DNA of 63,732 nucleotides from a virus: positions 1-63,732 of IMG/VR virus record IMGVR_UViG_3300028559_000039, one strand, 5' to 3'. The notes beneath the pieces are model-generated. The model was not told the DNA's origin and did not search any database. It worked only from the letters and a program-made list of their open reading frames with translations. A program made the translations under genes and the position numbers. The first letter of the stretch is position 1; the number at the start of each line of letters is the position of its first letter. This document shows, piece after piece, positions 50,794 to 58,854 of this stretch.

Positions 50794-51567
50794 TTAAGAG
50801 TACAGTTCCAAAACATGTTCAATGATTTTATGTCTCCTAATATCTCGTGTATCAAATTCACAGGCTGAGAAGCCCGGGACATTGTGTTGCTGAATCCTAT
50901 TTTTTAAGTCTAATAACCCATTATCGGTTGTTCTACGATCAGTTTGCTCTACATCACCAGTAATGACTATCTTACTGCCCTCACCAATTCTAGTCATTAG
51001 CATTTTCATCTGGTTGGGTGTTGCATTCTGTCCTTCGTCTAAAATAATATAACAATGTTTAAAGTTGCGCCCTCTACAGAAGGCGAGTGGGGTAACTTCA
51101 ATTACTTGTTCTTCGACCATATAATCGAGTTCCTTTGTAGTATAGAACTCTCTTAGTACGTCGAACAAAGGCCTGACCCAGGGTTCCATCTTGTCATTTA
51201 AGTCGCCGGGCAAGAACCCGTGCTTCTCATCGTCAACCGCAACAGCAGGTCTGGTCAACAGTATTTTTTCGCAATCTCCTTGTCTCATGGCTTTTATAGC
51301 AGCTAGCATTGCTAGATATGTCTTGCCTGTTCCCGCAGGACCACTGACCATAACGATATCGGTTTCAGGGTCGGTCAATGCGATGATGTATTTTTCCTGA
51401 TTTATACTCTGAGGTATTAATTCGATGGGCTTTTTGGCCCTACGGGGCAGGGTTTGATTAAAGTCGATGGTTTTTGATTCTCTAGTGTCAAGTGGTTTAC
51501 TTTCGGCTCCATATCTGTGTGATTTAGTATCTTTTTGTCTCAATGCGCTAGTTTTGCGTTTGGTCAC
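50794..51567 (-). CDS. phoH: PhoH-like ATPase
   Basis: The 257-residue PhoH-family protein has Walker A SGPAGTGKTYLA, then LTRPAV, LPGDLNDKM, Walker B YIILDEGQN and the TGDVEQTD motif. It starts with GTG 51567 after AGGAG on the minus strand. PhoH is widespread in aquatic phages; it is linked to RNA metabolism and its exact role is unsettled. It is the only minus-strand gene in the window that is not a homing endonuclease or beside one. Confidence 0.92.
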   Translation of the reverse strand: MTKRKTSALRQKDTKSHRYGAESKPLDTRESKTIDFNQTLPRRAKKPIELIPQSINQEKYIIALTDPETDIVMVSGPAGTGKTYLAMLAAIKAMRQGDCEKILLTRPAVAVDDEKHGFLPGDLNDKMEPWVRPLFDVLREFYTTKELDYMVEEQVIEVTPLAFCRGRNFKHCYIILDEGQNATPNQMKMLMTRIGEGSKIVITGDVEQTDRRTTDNGLLDLKNRIQQHNVPGFSACEFDTRDIRRHKIIEHVLELYS

Positions 51568-51731
51568 ATGTGTCTCCTAATGACTGATACATGAGAGGTG
51601 AACTCTTCTCTCAAAGTTACTTAGAACACTTCAACTGAGTAAACTATGAGCAAGTGCAAATTAGTTTTAGATGATAAATAATAATCTGATATCAGGAAGA
51701 ACACCCAAAATTACGGTAAATAATCCAAAAA

Positions 51732-51739
51732 GATAAATA
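51732..51739 (+). promoter_or_regulatory. Late-type promoter motif (GATAAATA), near-leaderless
   Basis: Only 5 nt separate the octamer from ATG 51745, so the late transcript would start at or close to the start codon. A second copy lies at 51673-51680. Confidence 0.6.
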
Positions 51740-51744
51740 CGTGT

Positions 51745-52344
51745 ATGAAAAGTTTACCAGCAGACACCTTCTTTAATGACATTGATTTTGTAAGCATTGT
51801 TGATACCATCAAGAATGTTTACATGAGCGACGGTTCCATGAGTACTCTATTAGATTTCGAAAGAGTGTTGGATGAAGCTGATGTGTACGCGTTCAAAAAT
51901 TGGATTGTCGGTGAACTTGTTCAAGGTCCCGTACTTGGTAGATATTCTGTTAAGTGCATCTTTATGTGGCCTCACAAGTTAATGCCTGACCCAAGAGGTG
52001 GACGGAGACTTACTAATATTGGCTGTAAAGTTACCTTTGGCAAGAGCGAAATAAACGTTCCCGTAGAAGTAAAAGATTATGAAGATTTTGTACCAGGTAC
52101 CCGCTATCCAAAGATGAATAAACGTAAGGTCTGGTTCGTTGAGATTCAGGTTCCACTTGAACTTATGGATGACATTAAAGAAGGTACTATCGATCTCGCT
52201 GATACTACTATCGATCTATCAGATATCGAAGATGCTTACAACGAAGACTTAGATACCGCAGCTGGCAAATCTGAAAATAGTGGTCCATCTACTCAAGCAG
52301 ACCAAGCACAGTCTTCTGCTATATTCCAGTCGACGCAGATATAA
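51745..52344 (+). CDS. Hypothetical late protein
   Basis: The 199-residue protein has an ordered N-terminal domain (KNVYMSDGSMSTLLDFERVL) with a Trp/Pro-rich middle (KCIFMWPHKLMPDPRGG) and an acidic, Ser/Gln-rich tail. Late-type motif immediately upstream. It could be a virion or assembly protein; no T4 equivalent recognised. Confidence 0.55.
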   Translation: MKSLPADTFFNDIDFVSIVDTIKNVYMSDGSMSTLLDFERVLDEADVYAFKNWIVGELVQGPVLGRYSVKCIFMWPHKLMPDPRGGRRLTNIGCKVTFGKSEINVPVEVKDYEDFVPGTRYPKMNKRKVWFVEIQVPLELMDDIKEGTIDLADTTIDLSDIEDAYNEDLDTAAGKSENSGPSTQADQAQSSAIFQSTQI

Positions 52345-52356
52345 TTGAGGCAAAAT

Positions 52357-52920
52357 ATGATACGTCTAAATGAAAGCCTAGACTATATGGATATGGTGGG
52401 ACAGATAGAACCCAAGATAACCGTCGATGAATATGCAGCCAAAATGGGTAAAGATAAGAATATTGTTACGTTAACTTTCAATATTAAGTCTAAACTCGCA
52501 GCCGAAGACCTAGTGTCTTGGTTCGAAAGAGGCTATGAGTTCGTACTAGACGCGAGTGTTAGTGATGGTGAAATCGAGCCCGGTGAATATCTCGTATTTG
52601 TCGAAATCGAACGTAGATCAAAGGTTCCAAGCAGAATCATTCGTTTACTTTCTGAGTTAGAGCCACTAACTGGAATCAAGATGAGAGACTGGACCGTTGA
52701 GATCGAAGGCGCCGATTTTGATGCTGATGAAGAAATCATCCGTCAAAACATGATTCTGAATCCAAATGAATACGCAGCTAGGACCGAAACTGAAGCCGAA
52801 GCCGCCGCCGAAACCGCTGAATTGAATGAAGTTAGAAACCTTGCGGGATTAGAATCCACCCGTCTAGCATACGAAGAAGATACTTACATTAAAAATCTAA
52901 AAGCAATGGCAGGAATGTGA
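52357..52920 (+). CDS. Hypothetical late protein
   Basis: ATG 52357 follows TGAGG; TTG 52345 is rejected. The 188-residue acidic protein contains ADDL/EDLVSWFERGYEFVLDASV and a tail EAEAAAETAELNEVRNLAGL. It is paired with the preceding late gene. Function unknown; an assembly role is possible. Confidence 0.55.
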   Translation: MIRLNESLDYMDMVGQIEPKITVDEYAAKMGKDKNIVTLTFNIKSKLAAEDLVSWFERGYEFVLDASVSDGEIEPGEYLVFVEIERRSKVPSRIIRLLSELEPLTGIKMRDWTVEIEGADFDADEEIIRQNMILNPNEYAARTETEAEAAAETAELNEVRNLAGLESTRLAYEEDTYIKNLKAMAGM

Positions 52921-52921
52921 T

Positions 52922-53419
52922 ATGATTAACTTGTTACCAAATAAAGAAGTAGGAGAAGGGTTAGATATCATTGCTCGTAATGATAATCATTATGATTCAA
53001 TGGTAAATGACAAAGAATTCTTTGGACTAATACAGCAACGCAATGAGCAAGCAAATCAGATGTTGAACCTGAATAACGCCGCATTAACTCAAGCCGGCAA
53101 CAATGCTGCCCAAAACGCAGATGTTTTAGTTAAGAATGACAATGAAGATTGGGTCAACAAGAAATGGCGCCCCGCAATGGGATGGGTGTACATGGCAGTC
53201 TGTGTTACCGACTTCATTCTGTTTCCAATTGCTTGGTCTATCTTACAGGCTGCAACAAACGGTAGCGTAACAACTCCATGGCAACCAATCTCACTACAGG
53301 GTGCTGGTCTATTCCACATCGCGATGGGCGCCGTACTCGGTATCGCTGCTTATGGTCGCACTAAGGAAAAGATTGAGGGTGCAACTAACATAAATACCGA
53401 AGTAGGTAGTGTAAAGTAA
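52922..53419 (+). CDS. Holin (3-transmembrane type)
   Basis: The 165-residue protein has a hydrophilic N-terminal half. It then has KKWRPAMGWVYMAVCVTDFILF and LQGAGLFHIAMGAVLGIAAYG, the conserved KWRP and membrane segments of the 3TM holin family. It probably controls lysis timing with the GH19 endolysin at 41782. It lies between late genes and the chaperone cluster. Confidence 0.78.
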   Translation: MINLLPNKEVGEGLDIIARNDNHYDSMVNDKEFFGLIQQRNEQANQMLNLNNAALTQAGNNAAQNADVLVKNDNEDWVNKKWRPAMGWVYMAVCVTDFILFPIAWSILQAATNGSVTTPWQPISLQGAGLFHIAMGAVLGIAAYGRTKEKIEGATNINTEVGSVK

Positions 53420-53422
53420 TTA

Positions 53423-53451
53423 TTGACATCTATTAGCTAATCTGCTATTAT
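53423..53451 (+). promoter_or_regulatory. Sigma70-type promoter giving a leaderless mRNA
   Basis: TTGACA-N17-TATTAT ends 6 nt before ATG 53458. With a standard -7 to +1 distance the first transcribed base is the A of the ATG. Confidence 0.9.
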
Positions 53452-53457
53452 TTAATA

Positions 53458-54261
53458 ATGGATCATTACACTACTCTCGGGGTATCTCGCACCGCTACTC
53501 AGGAAGAAATTAAAAGTGCATTTCGTAAACTTGCGATGCAGCATCATCCTGATCGCGGCGGCGACATTAATAAGTTTCAAGAAATCAGTAATGCATACGA
53601 AATATTAAGTGATACCGATAAGCGTTTACGATACGACAGCCCTCAATCTAGACAGCAACATAATCCATTCGGTAGTGGGGGAGAAGAATTCTCAGTATAT
53701 GGTAATGCGTTTGATCTAGAAAATTTGTTCGGACAGATTTTTGGAAACAGACCTAACCCATTCGCACAGCAGCAACAAGTGATGCGCACTCGTCTTGGTG
53801 TATCATTGGTTGATGCATATACTGGAACCGAGAGTATAATACAGCTTAGTACCCCCCAAGGGGTGAAAGTCATCAACATAAAAATTCCTCCTGGTGTTGA
53901 CAACGGTGACACGATGCGCTATGATAATATCATCAACAATGTAACACTAATTGTTGAGTTCGCCATCACTCCTGATCATAGATATGAACGGAAAGGCAGT
54001 GATCTATATTCGCAACTGACTATCTCTGTACTAGACTTGATTGTGGGCGCTAAAGTTCCAATTCAAACCATTAATGGAAAAACAATAGAGGTTGTAATTA
54101 AACCCAATACACAACCTGCTCAGGTTATTAGGGTACCTGGTTATGGTATGCCCTCTCGTGATGGCACGATGGGTGACCAAATACTATTGATCAAGCCATA
54201 CATCCCTGATAATATAGACAATGATATAATTGATAGTATCAATCGTAGTAAAAATAAATAG
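53458..54261 (+). CDS. DnaJ-like co-chaperone (CbpA type)
   Basis: The 267-residue protein has an N-terminal J-domain (DHYTTLGVSRTATQEEIKSAF, HPD at 31-33), then a G/F-rich linker (NPFGSGGEEF). It then has two substrate-binding beta domains (IKIPPGVDNGDTMRY, TINGKTIEVVIKPNTQP, GYGMPSRDGTMGDQ) and no zinc finger. It would direct host DnaK. It directly precedes the ClpA-like gene, suggesting a protein-quality-control unit. Confidence 0.9.
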   Translation: MDHYTTLGVSRTATQEEIKSAFRKLAMQHHPDRGGDINKFQEISNAYEILSDTDKRLRYDSPQSRQQHNPFGSGGEEFSVYGNAFDLENLFGQIFGNRPNPFAQQQQVMRTRLGVSLVDAYTGTESIIQLSTPQGVKVINIKIPPGVDNGDTMRYDNIINNVTLIVEFAITPDHRYERKGSDLYSQLTISVLDLIVGAKVPIQTINGKTIEVVIKPNTQPAQVIRVPGYGMPSRDGTMGDQILLIKPYIPDNIDNDIIDSINRSKNK

Positions 54262-54281
54262 TTTTGTAAAGGAAAAGTACC

Positions 54282-55838
54282 ATTCAGACCTCGCCCGAAA
54301 TTGAAAATATCATTGAACGAGCAATTGAAGCTGCTAAGCAACGCAACCATGAATATTGCACAGTAGAACATTTGCTTCTTGCATTGATTACTCACTCTCC
54401 TTTTAGGAAGTGTTTGAACAGCTTTAATGCCGACACAGATATGCTAATCACTGAAGTCGAAGCGTATCTTAACGGCCTGCACGCGATTGAATCTAAAGAC
54501 CCAGCCAGCCAGCCAAAGCGTACTAATACACTCGAACGCGTCATGAACCGTTCTGTTACTCAGGTCTTGTTCACTGGCCGCCGACAGATGGCTACGATTG
54601 ATCTGTTCATGAGTATCGCTAGTGAAGGCAATTCGCATGGACATTACTTCCTGCTCAAGTACGGCATCGGTAAGGCAGAGTTTCTCGCTCATTGGCAAAA
54701 GAACTATCGCGGCGGCGAGTATGCTAGCGGCATCAGTGATGTCCAGGCTGACGAGATTCTTGACGAATATACTATCAATCTAACTCAGCTTGCACGAAAT
54801 GAAAAACTAGAACCAGTGATCGGTCGCACTAAAGAGATCGATGACATCATCAACGTTTTGGCAAAGCGATTCAAAGCTAACGTATTGATGGTGGGAGACC
54901 CTGGCGTCGGGAAGACTGCTATCGCTGAGGGTATCGCAAATGCAATCGTCAATGAAGAAGTTCCAGACTTCTTGCTAGACCATGAACTTTACTCGCTTGA
55001 AATCGGCACGTTGCTTGCTGGATCTAAATATCGAGGTGACTTCGAAGAAAAGGTAAAGCACGTACTGCAGGCACTTACTGTCAAGAAGAAGGCTATTCTA
55101 TTCATCGACGAAGCACATACTATGCAGGGTGCCGGCGGCTCGACTTCTGGAGCTGTTGACTTTTCTAACATGATCAAGCCCGCTATCACTAAGGGCAACC
55201 TTAAGGTAATCGCATCTACGACTTGGGAAGAATACTACGAATCATTCGAAAAGGATCGAGCGTTGATGCGCCGATTCTATCGTGTTTCTATCGATGAACC
55301 TTCACATGATTCTACTGTTCGAATCCTGCGTGGACTTTCTACCCGTCTGAATGATTTCCATAACGTTAGTATTAGCGAAGAGGCAATCGAAGCAGCAGTC
55401 GAAAGTGCAGATCGTTATATTCACGACCGCAAGAACCCCGACAAGTCGATTGACTTGCTAGATGCAGCTTGTGCAAAGCAGCGGGTGCTTGAAAACAAGA
55501 ATGCAGTCATCACCAAACAGTTGATCTATGATCAAGTTGAAAAGTTTACTGGGGTCCCTGCGGACAAAATGTCCGGCGACAACCTTGATCGTATTCATCA
55601 GCTTGACACAAACGTCAAGGATAAGCTTTATGGTCAAGACGAGACAGTAGATAAAGTTCTTGAACGGGTTTATGTATCATTCGCTGGTATCGGCAATGAT
55701 AAGAAGCCCATCGCAAGTTTCTTGTTCTTGGGACCTACAGGTACGGGTAAGTGTTTGGCGGGTGAGCAAGAAGTTACTGTAAAAATTACCGATGATATGT
55801 ACAATTTTGCTGTTAAGAACGGATTGATTTCAGTATAA
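54282..55838 (+). CDS. clpA: ClpA-like unfoldase, N-terminal extein plus N-intein
   Basis: The frame encodes a ClpA N-domain well before the first ATG/GTG/TTG: IENIIERAIEAAKQRNHEYC, then VEHLLLALI. After the TAA at 54267, the only initiator with a ribosome site (AAGGAAAAG) is ATT 54282. AAA1 follows with Walker A GDPGVGKT (205-212), Walker B AILFIDEAHT and an Arg-finger region. AAA2 begins and stops in its Walker A: GPTGTGK, then Cys491 starts a 28-residue N-intein. The rest of AAA2 is at 57433. The exteins total about 755 residues against 758 for E. coli ClpA. Confidence 0.9.
   Translation: MQTSPEIENIIERAIEAAKQRNHEYCTVEHLLLALITHSPFRKCLNSFNADTDMLITEVEAYLNGLHAIESKDPASQPKRTNTLERVMNRSVTQVLFTGRRQMATIDLFMSIASEGNSHGHYFLLKYGIGKAEFLAHWQKNYRGGEYASGISDVQADEILDEYTINLTQLARNEKLEPVIGRTKEIDDIINVLAKRFKANVLMVGDPGVGKTAIAEGIANAIVNEEVPDFLLDHELYSLEIGTLLAGSKYRGDFEEKVKHVLQALTVKKKAILFIDEAHTMQGAGGSTSGAVDFSNMIKPAITKGNLKVIASTTWEEYYESFEKDRALMRRFYRVSIDEPSHDSTVRILRGLSTRLNDFHNVSISEEAIEAAVESADRYIHDRKNPDKSIDLLDAACAKQRVLENKNAVITKQLIYDQVEKFTGVPADKMSGDNLDRIHQLDTNVKDKLYGQDETVDKVLERVYVSFAGIGNDKKPIASFLFLGPTGTGKCLAGEQEVTVKITDDMYNFAVKNGLISV
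55752..55835 (+). other. N-intein (28 residues) of the ClpA-like split intein
   Basis: It begins CLAGEQEVTVKI immediately after GPTGTGK of AAA2. It is short, like the NrdA N-intein. Its last codons overlap the 3' end of the antisense endonuclease gene. The partner C-intein is at 57022-57432. Confidence 0.88.
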
Positions 55839-56895
55839 CGTCTTTTATCCTGGGGACCGTATTTGAAACCTCTGACGAGAAGATTTCAAATACGGTCCAT
55901 CTGTTTTCTATTGCAGTAAGATTTTTCATTTTAGTATAGTCCATCACTTCTTTAGCGCCTTTTCCTGTTCTAACTTGTCTCCACTCAGTTAGCATCTTCT
56001 CTTCCCAGTTTGGATTAGGATGAAATCCCTCACCGTGATATTCTACTATTATCCCCAATGAAGGTATAGTTAAATCATAGAAAAACATCTTTTTTTCTTT
56101 TTTATTGAATATGAACCATTCTTTATTTCCTTCTATTCCTATATAGTAATTAATACCATTTTGATCTAAGATACGTATGATTGGGGAAAGTGCATCTAGC
56201 GACTCGGCAGACGCTCTTCCTATACTGCATTTAGAATTTCTTTTAATACGCATTTCGATATATTTTTTCTCTCCTTCAGCTTCACCGTATCTTTCTACGT
56301 ATCTCCATAGTCCCAGACTTCTTTTTTTGCCAATAATCGAAGAGTTCATCGTTTTTTTCCAAGTATTCTTCCTATCATTAAACTTTTGGGTCCCCTCATC
56401 AATACCGTATTTTTTTATGTATCTATCTAAGCAATTAGTTATTTGTATTGCCTTCACTTTCTCTAATGATTCGTCTTTTGTGTATCCTTTTTTGATCCAA
56501 TACCCCAACCCGCGCACACTCCATTCTTTATTTCCTTTTGATAGCTTGGCTGATTTTTTTCCCTTCTCTCTTTGAGCATCAGACGAATGGTCAAATCCTT
56601 TAGTTTTTTTCTTGTTAAGTTCCAAATATTTGGTTTTGCCCATAACATCTCCGTAAAGTAGAGTTTGGTATTCTAATGTACCGTTGTGCAAGGTCTTTAA
56701 TTTATTCCAAATACTACTCCAATCATCGTATCCTAATAAAATAAATTGGACTATCGCATGTATCCTGTCCGGAGTGTAGCCTACTCTATGATGAAATTCA
56801 TATAATCTTTCAATTTCAACGGAAATTAATGGTCTTCCGATTCTGTCCTTAAAGGGCTTGCTGCCTTCGAGTCTTGTTTCTAAACGTCTTGCCAT
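55813..56895 (-). CDS. Homing endonuclease of the EDxHD/Vsr-like type, inside fractured clpA
   Basis: The 360-residue protein lies antisense between the two clpA pieces. The C-terminal third holds the catalytic core: FFYDLTIPSLGIIVEYHGEGFHPNP (D...VEYHGxxFH), preceded by RASAESLDALSP. The middle has YG(I/E)xEG-type repeats (KYGIDEGTQKF, RYGEAEGEKKY), probably DNA-reading modules like those of the nrdA-associated enzyme. AGGAG precedes the ATG and GATAAATA lies upstream (56915-56922). It probably targets the clpA Walker-A region of intein-free relatives. Confidence 0.8.
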   Translation of the reverse strand: MARRLETRLEGSKPFKDRIGRPLISVEIERLYEFHHRVGYTPDRIHAIVQFILLGYDDWSSIWNKLKTLHNGTLEYQTLLYGDVMGKTKYLELNKKKTKGFDHSSDAQREKGKKSAKLSKGNKEWSVRGLGYWIKKGYTKDESLEKVKAIQITNCLDRYIKKYGIDEGTQKFNDRKNTWKKTMNSSIIGKKRSLGLWRYVERYGEAEGEKKYIEMRIKRNSKCSIGRASAESLDALSPIIRILDQNGINYYIGIEGNKEWFIFNKKEKKMFFYDLTIPSLGIIVEYHGEGFHPNPNWEEKMLTEWRQVRTGKGAKEVMDYTKMKNLTAIENRWTVFEIFSSEVSNTVPRIKDVILKSIRS

Positions 56896-56914
56896 AACAT
56901 GTTGCTCCTATGTT

Positions 56915-56922
56915 TATTTATC
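56915..56922 (-). promoter_or_regulatory. Late-type promoter motif (GATAAATA) for the endonuclease
   Basis: Read on the minus strand, 20 nt upstream of the endonuclease start. It matches the arrangement at the GIY-YIG gene. Confidence 0.5.
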
Positions 56923-56949
56923 ATTTGGGCAAGAAAATCAACAAACAGC

Positions 56950-56978
56950 TTTACTTTTTATGAAAAACACAGTATTAT
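56950..56978 (+). promoter_or_regulatory. Sigma70-type promoter for the C-terminal clpA piece
   Basis: TTTACT-N17-TATTAT; predicted start is about 56985. It gives the C-intein ORF its own transcript despite the antisense gene upstream. Confidence 0.72.
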
Positions 56979-57021
56979 AGTATTATATTAAATACACTGT
57001 CACTAACACAAAGGGAATTAT

Positions 57022-57432
57022 ATGAAAGAAATCACTCTACCTATCGCAAAACTCTTCAACCTCATTAGTCTTTATGAAAAGACCACATTCGTACCTGAAC
57101 ATGAGCAATTTTTAAACTCCGAAATTCAAATCAAAGATGAGAATGACAATTGGGTAGAAGTGAATGCTGCTATTACCAAAGAAACTACGGGTAGAAAAAT
57201 AACCTTTGATTCAGGAGACACGATTTCTGCTGCCGATAAACACCTAATTCACGATGGTGAGGAATGTCTGTATTTTGATTCATTGCAGACTGGAGATATA
57301 ATTTGCAAGCAAAATGGGTCCGAGGTTTCTGTTCTGGATGTTGTTCCAATTGACGATACGTTATTTTATGATCTTAGTGTAGTATCGGATTCTCACCTGT
57401 ATCAAACTTCAAATGGTTTTATTCATCATAAT
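57022..57432 (+). other. C-intein (137 residues) of the ClpA-like split intein
   Basis: It ends with His-His-Asn before extein Thr and has a block-F type LFYDLSVVSDSHLYQTSNGF. It contains no endonuclease domain. With the N-part it totals 165 residues. Confidence 0.88.
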
Positions 57433-58230
57433 ACTGAGCTTGCTAAGCTGCTCTCTAAGAATTTGGAGATGCCGCTTCTCAAGTATGACATGTCGGAATA
57501 CGGAGAGAAGCACAGCGTAAGTGGCTTGATTGGTCCTCCCCCGGGATATGTAGGCTTCAGCGATTCACAGGTGCAGGGTGGACGTTTGATTTCAGACTTG
57601 AGCAAGAACCCTCATTCGATTATGCTATTCGACGAAGTTGAAAAGGCTCACCCCGATATCTTCAACATCTTCTTGCAGATTTTGGATGAGGGACGCATCA
57701 CCGGTTCTAACGGTAAGGAAGTCTCATGCAAGAACACTATTATTATTATGACCTCTAATCTTGGTTCAGCAGACAATGAGCGTAATAACATTGGCTTCGG
57801 TATGTTAGAAAAAACCGATGAAGACGAGAAAGCACTCAAGCAGTTCTTCAAACCTGAGTTCCGCAATCGTCTTGATATGATTTGTAAGTTCAACAAGTTG
57901 GATACGCTTGCTATCAAGAAGATCGTTATCAAGTTCCTCGACGAGGTCAAGAAGCCCTTGCTCGAAAAGCACAATATCACTCTTAATTTGAGCGAATCGG
58001 TAGTTGACTACCTAGCTGCTAAAGGATACGATAGTAAGATGGGAGCCCGCCCGCTCGCTCGCAAGATCGATGAACTGATTCGCGTTCCCCTCTCAAAGAA
58101 GATTCTCTTTGAGCGCATTGCGAATTCAAGTATCATGGCAGTTTTAGAAAATGACGAGATTGTTTTCCAAATTACTCAAAAGCAAAACGCAAGGATTGGC
58201 CATGACGGCATCATTGAAATTCAAAGCTGA
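57022..58230 (+). CDS. clpA: C-intein plus ClpA-like unfoldase, C-terminal extein
   Basis: Residues 1-137 are the C-intein, starting MKEITLPIAKLFNLI and ending NGFIHHN, with +1 Thr. Residues 138-402 finish AAA2: TELAKLLSKNLEMPLLKYDM, GPPPGYVGF, Walker B IMLFDEVEKAHPD, sensor-1 IIIMTSNLG, Arg finger FKPEFRNRLD and sensor-2 GARPLARKI. The extein junction GPTGTGK|TELAK rebuilds the AAA2 P-loop only after splicing, so neither half alone can bind ATP in AAA2. Own promoter and AAGGGAA ribosome site. The partner protease (ClpP) is not in the window. Confidence 0.92.
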   Translation: MKEITLPIAKLFNLISLYEKTTFVPEHEQFLNSEIQIKDENDNWVEVNAAITKETTGRKITFDSGDTISAADKHLIHDGEECLYFDSLQTGDIICKQNGSEVSVLDVVPIDDTLFYDLSVVSDSHLYQTSNGFIHHNTELAKLLSKNLEMPLLKYDMSEYGEKHSVSGLIGPPPGYVGFSDSQVQGGRLISDLSKNPHSIMLFDEVEKAHPDIFNIFLQILDEGRITGSNGKEVSCKNTIIIMTSNLGSADNERNNIGFGMLEKTDEDEKALKQFFKPEFRNRLDMICKFNKLDTLAIKKIVIKFLDEVKKPLLEKHNITLNLSESVVDYLAAKGYDSKMGARPLARKIDELIRVPLSKKILFERIANSSIMAVLENDEIVFQITQKQNARIGHDGIIEIQS

Positions 58231-58819
58231 AGATCGGACTATCCTTTACTACAATAAATTTAAGTATAGAGTTAGTGTACGGACACCCAGAGGTCAAGAA
58301 AGTATACAGCTGGGAAACCTCATCAGTCTGCCAGAGATGCATACAACATCATATACTGATCGGGAAAAAATCAGTATATTCCTTGCTTTGCATCGAGAGA
58401 ATAATAAGTTCAGGCTAGAAGGGGACCGTATCACCTTCTTTAGCAACGATTTAGCACTGGTTGAGCAATTTCAATTACTGGCTAATGCCGGCCCCATAAC
58501 TGAAGCTATTGTGACACATGGCGTAAAACTATTTAAGAATACTCCTCCTGCTAAGTTTAGGTCCTATCTTAAGACAAAAAGGGTAGAAGCTGAGTTTAGG
58601 CCAGCGTTTGTAGAATATCTAGAACGAACTGATGGGTTACGCCCGAATCATCCTTTTCTTCGATGTTTGTATCCCCTAAGCAGTTGGGGATACAAATACA
58701 TTTGGATTTATGATCATTACTATATTGATTATAACGACCCAGCTATGTTAACCTACATTCATCTGATGTTTCCCAATGTCATTGGTAAAACCTACAAATT
58801 AGAAAAGAAATCATCCTAA
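58202..58819 (+). CDS. Hypothetical protein
   Basis: ATG 58202 lies inside the end of clpA and gives 205 residues; TTG/alternative starts further upstream would overlap more. It contains TILYYNKFKYRVSVRTPRG and a C-terminal LSSWGYKYIWIYDHYYIDY, Tyr-rich. No motif recognised. It is probably co-expressed with the C-terminal clpA piece. Confidence 0.6.
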   Translation: MTASLKFKAEDRTILYYNKFKYRVSVRTPRGQESIQLGNLISLPEMHTTSYTDREKISIFLALHRENNKFRLEGDRITFFSNDLALVEQFQLLANAGPITEAIVTHGVKLFKNTPPAKFRSYLKTKRVEAEFRPAFVEYLERTDGLRPNHPFLRCLYPLSSWGYKYIWIYDHYYIDYNDPAMLTYIHLMFPNVIGKTYKLEKKSS

Positions 58820-58822
58820 TTA

Positions 58823-58830
58823 GATAAATA
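58823..58830 (+). promoter_or_regulatory. Late-type promoter motif (GATAAATA)
   Basis: Exact consensus, 24 nt before ATG 58855 of a run of three small coupled genes. Confidence 0.6.
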
Positions 58831-58854
58831 CTCTATATAATTTGGAGTATTAAT

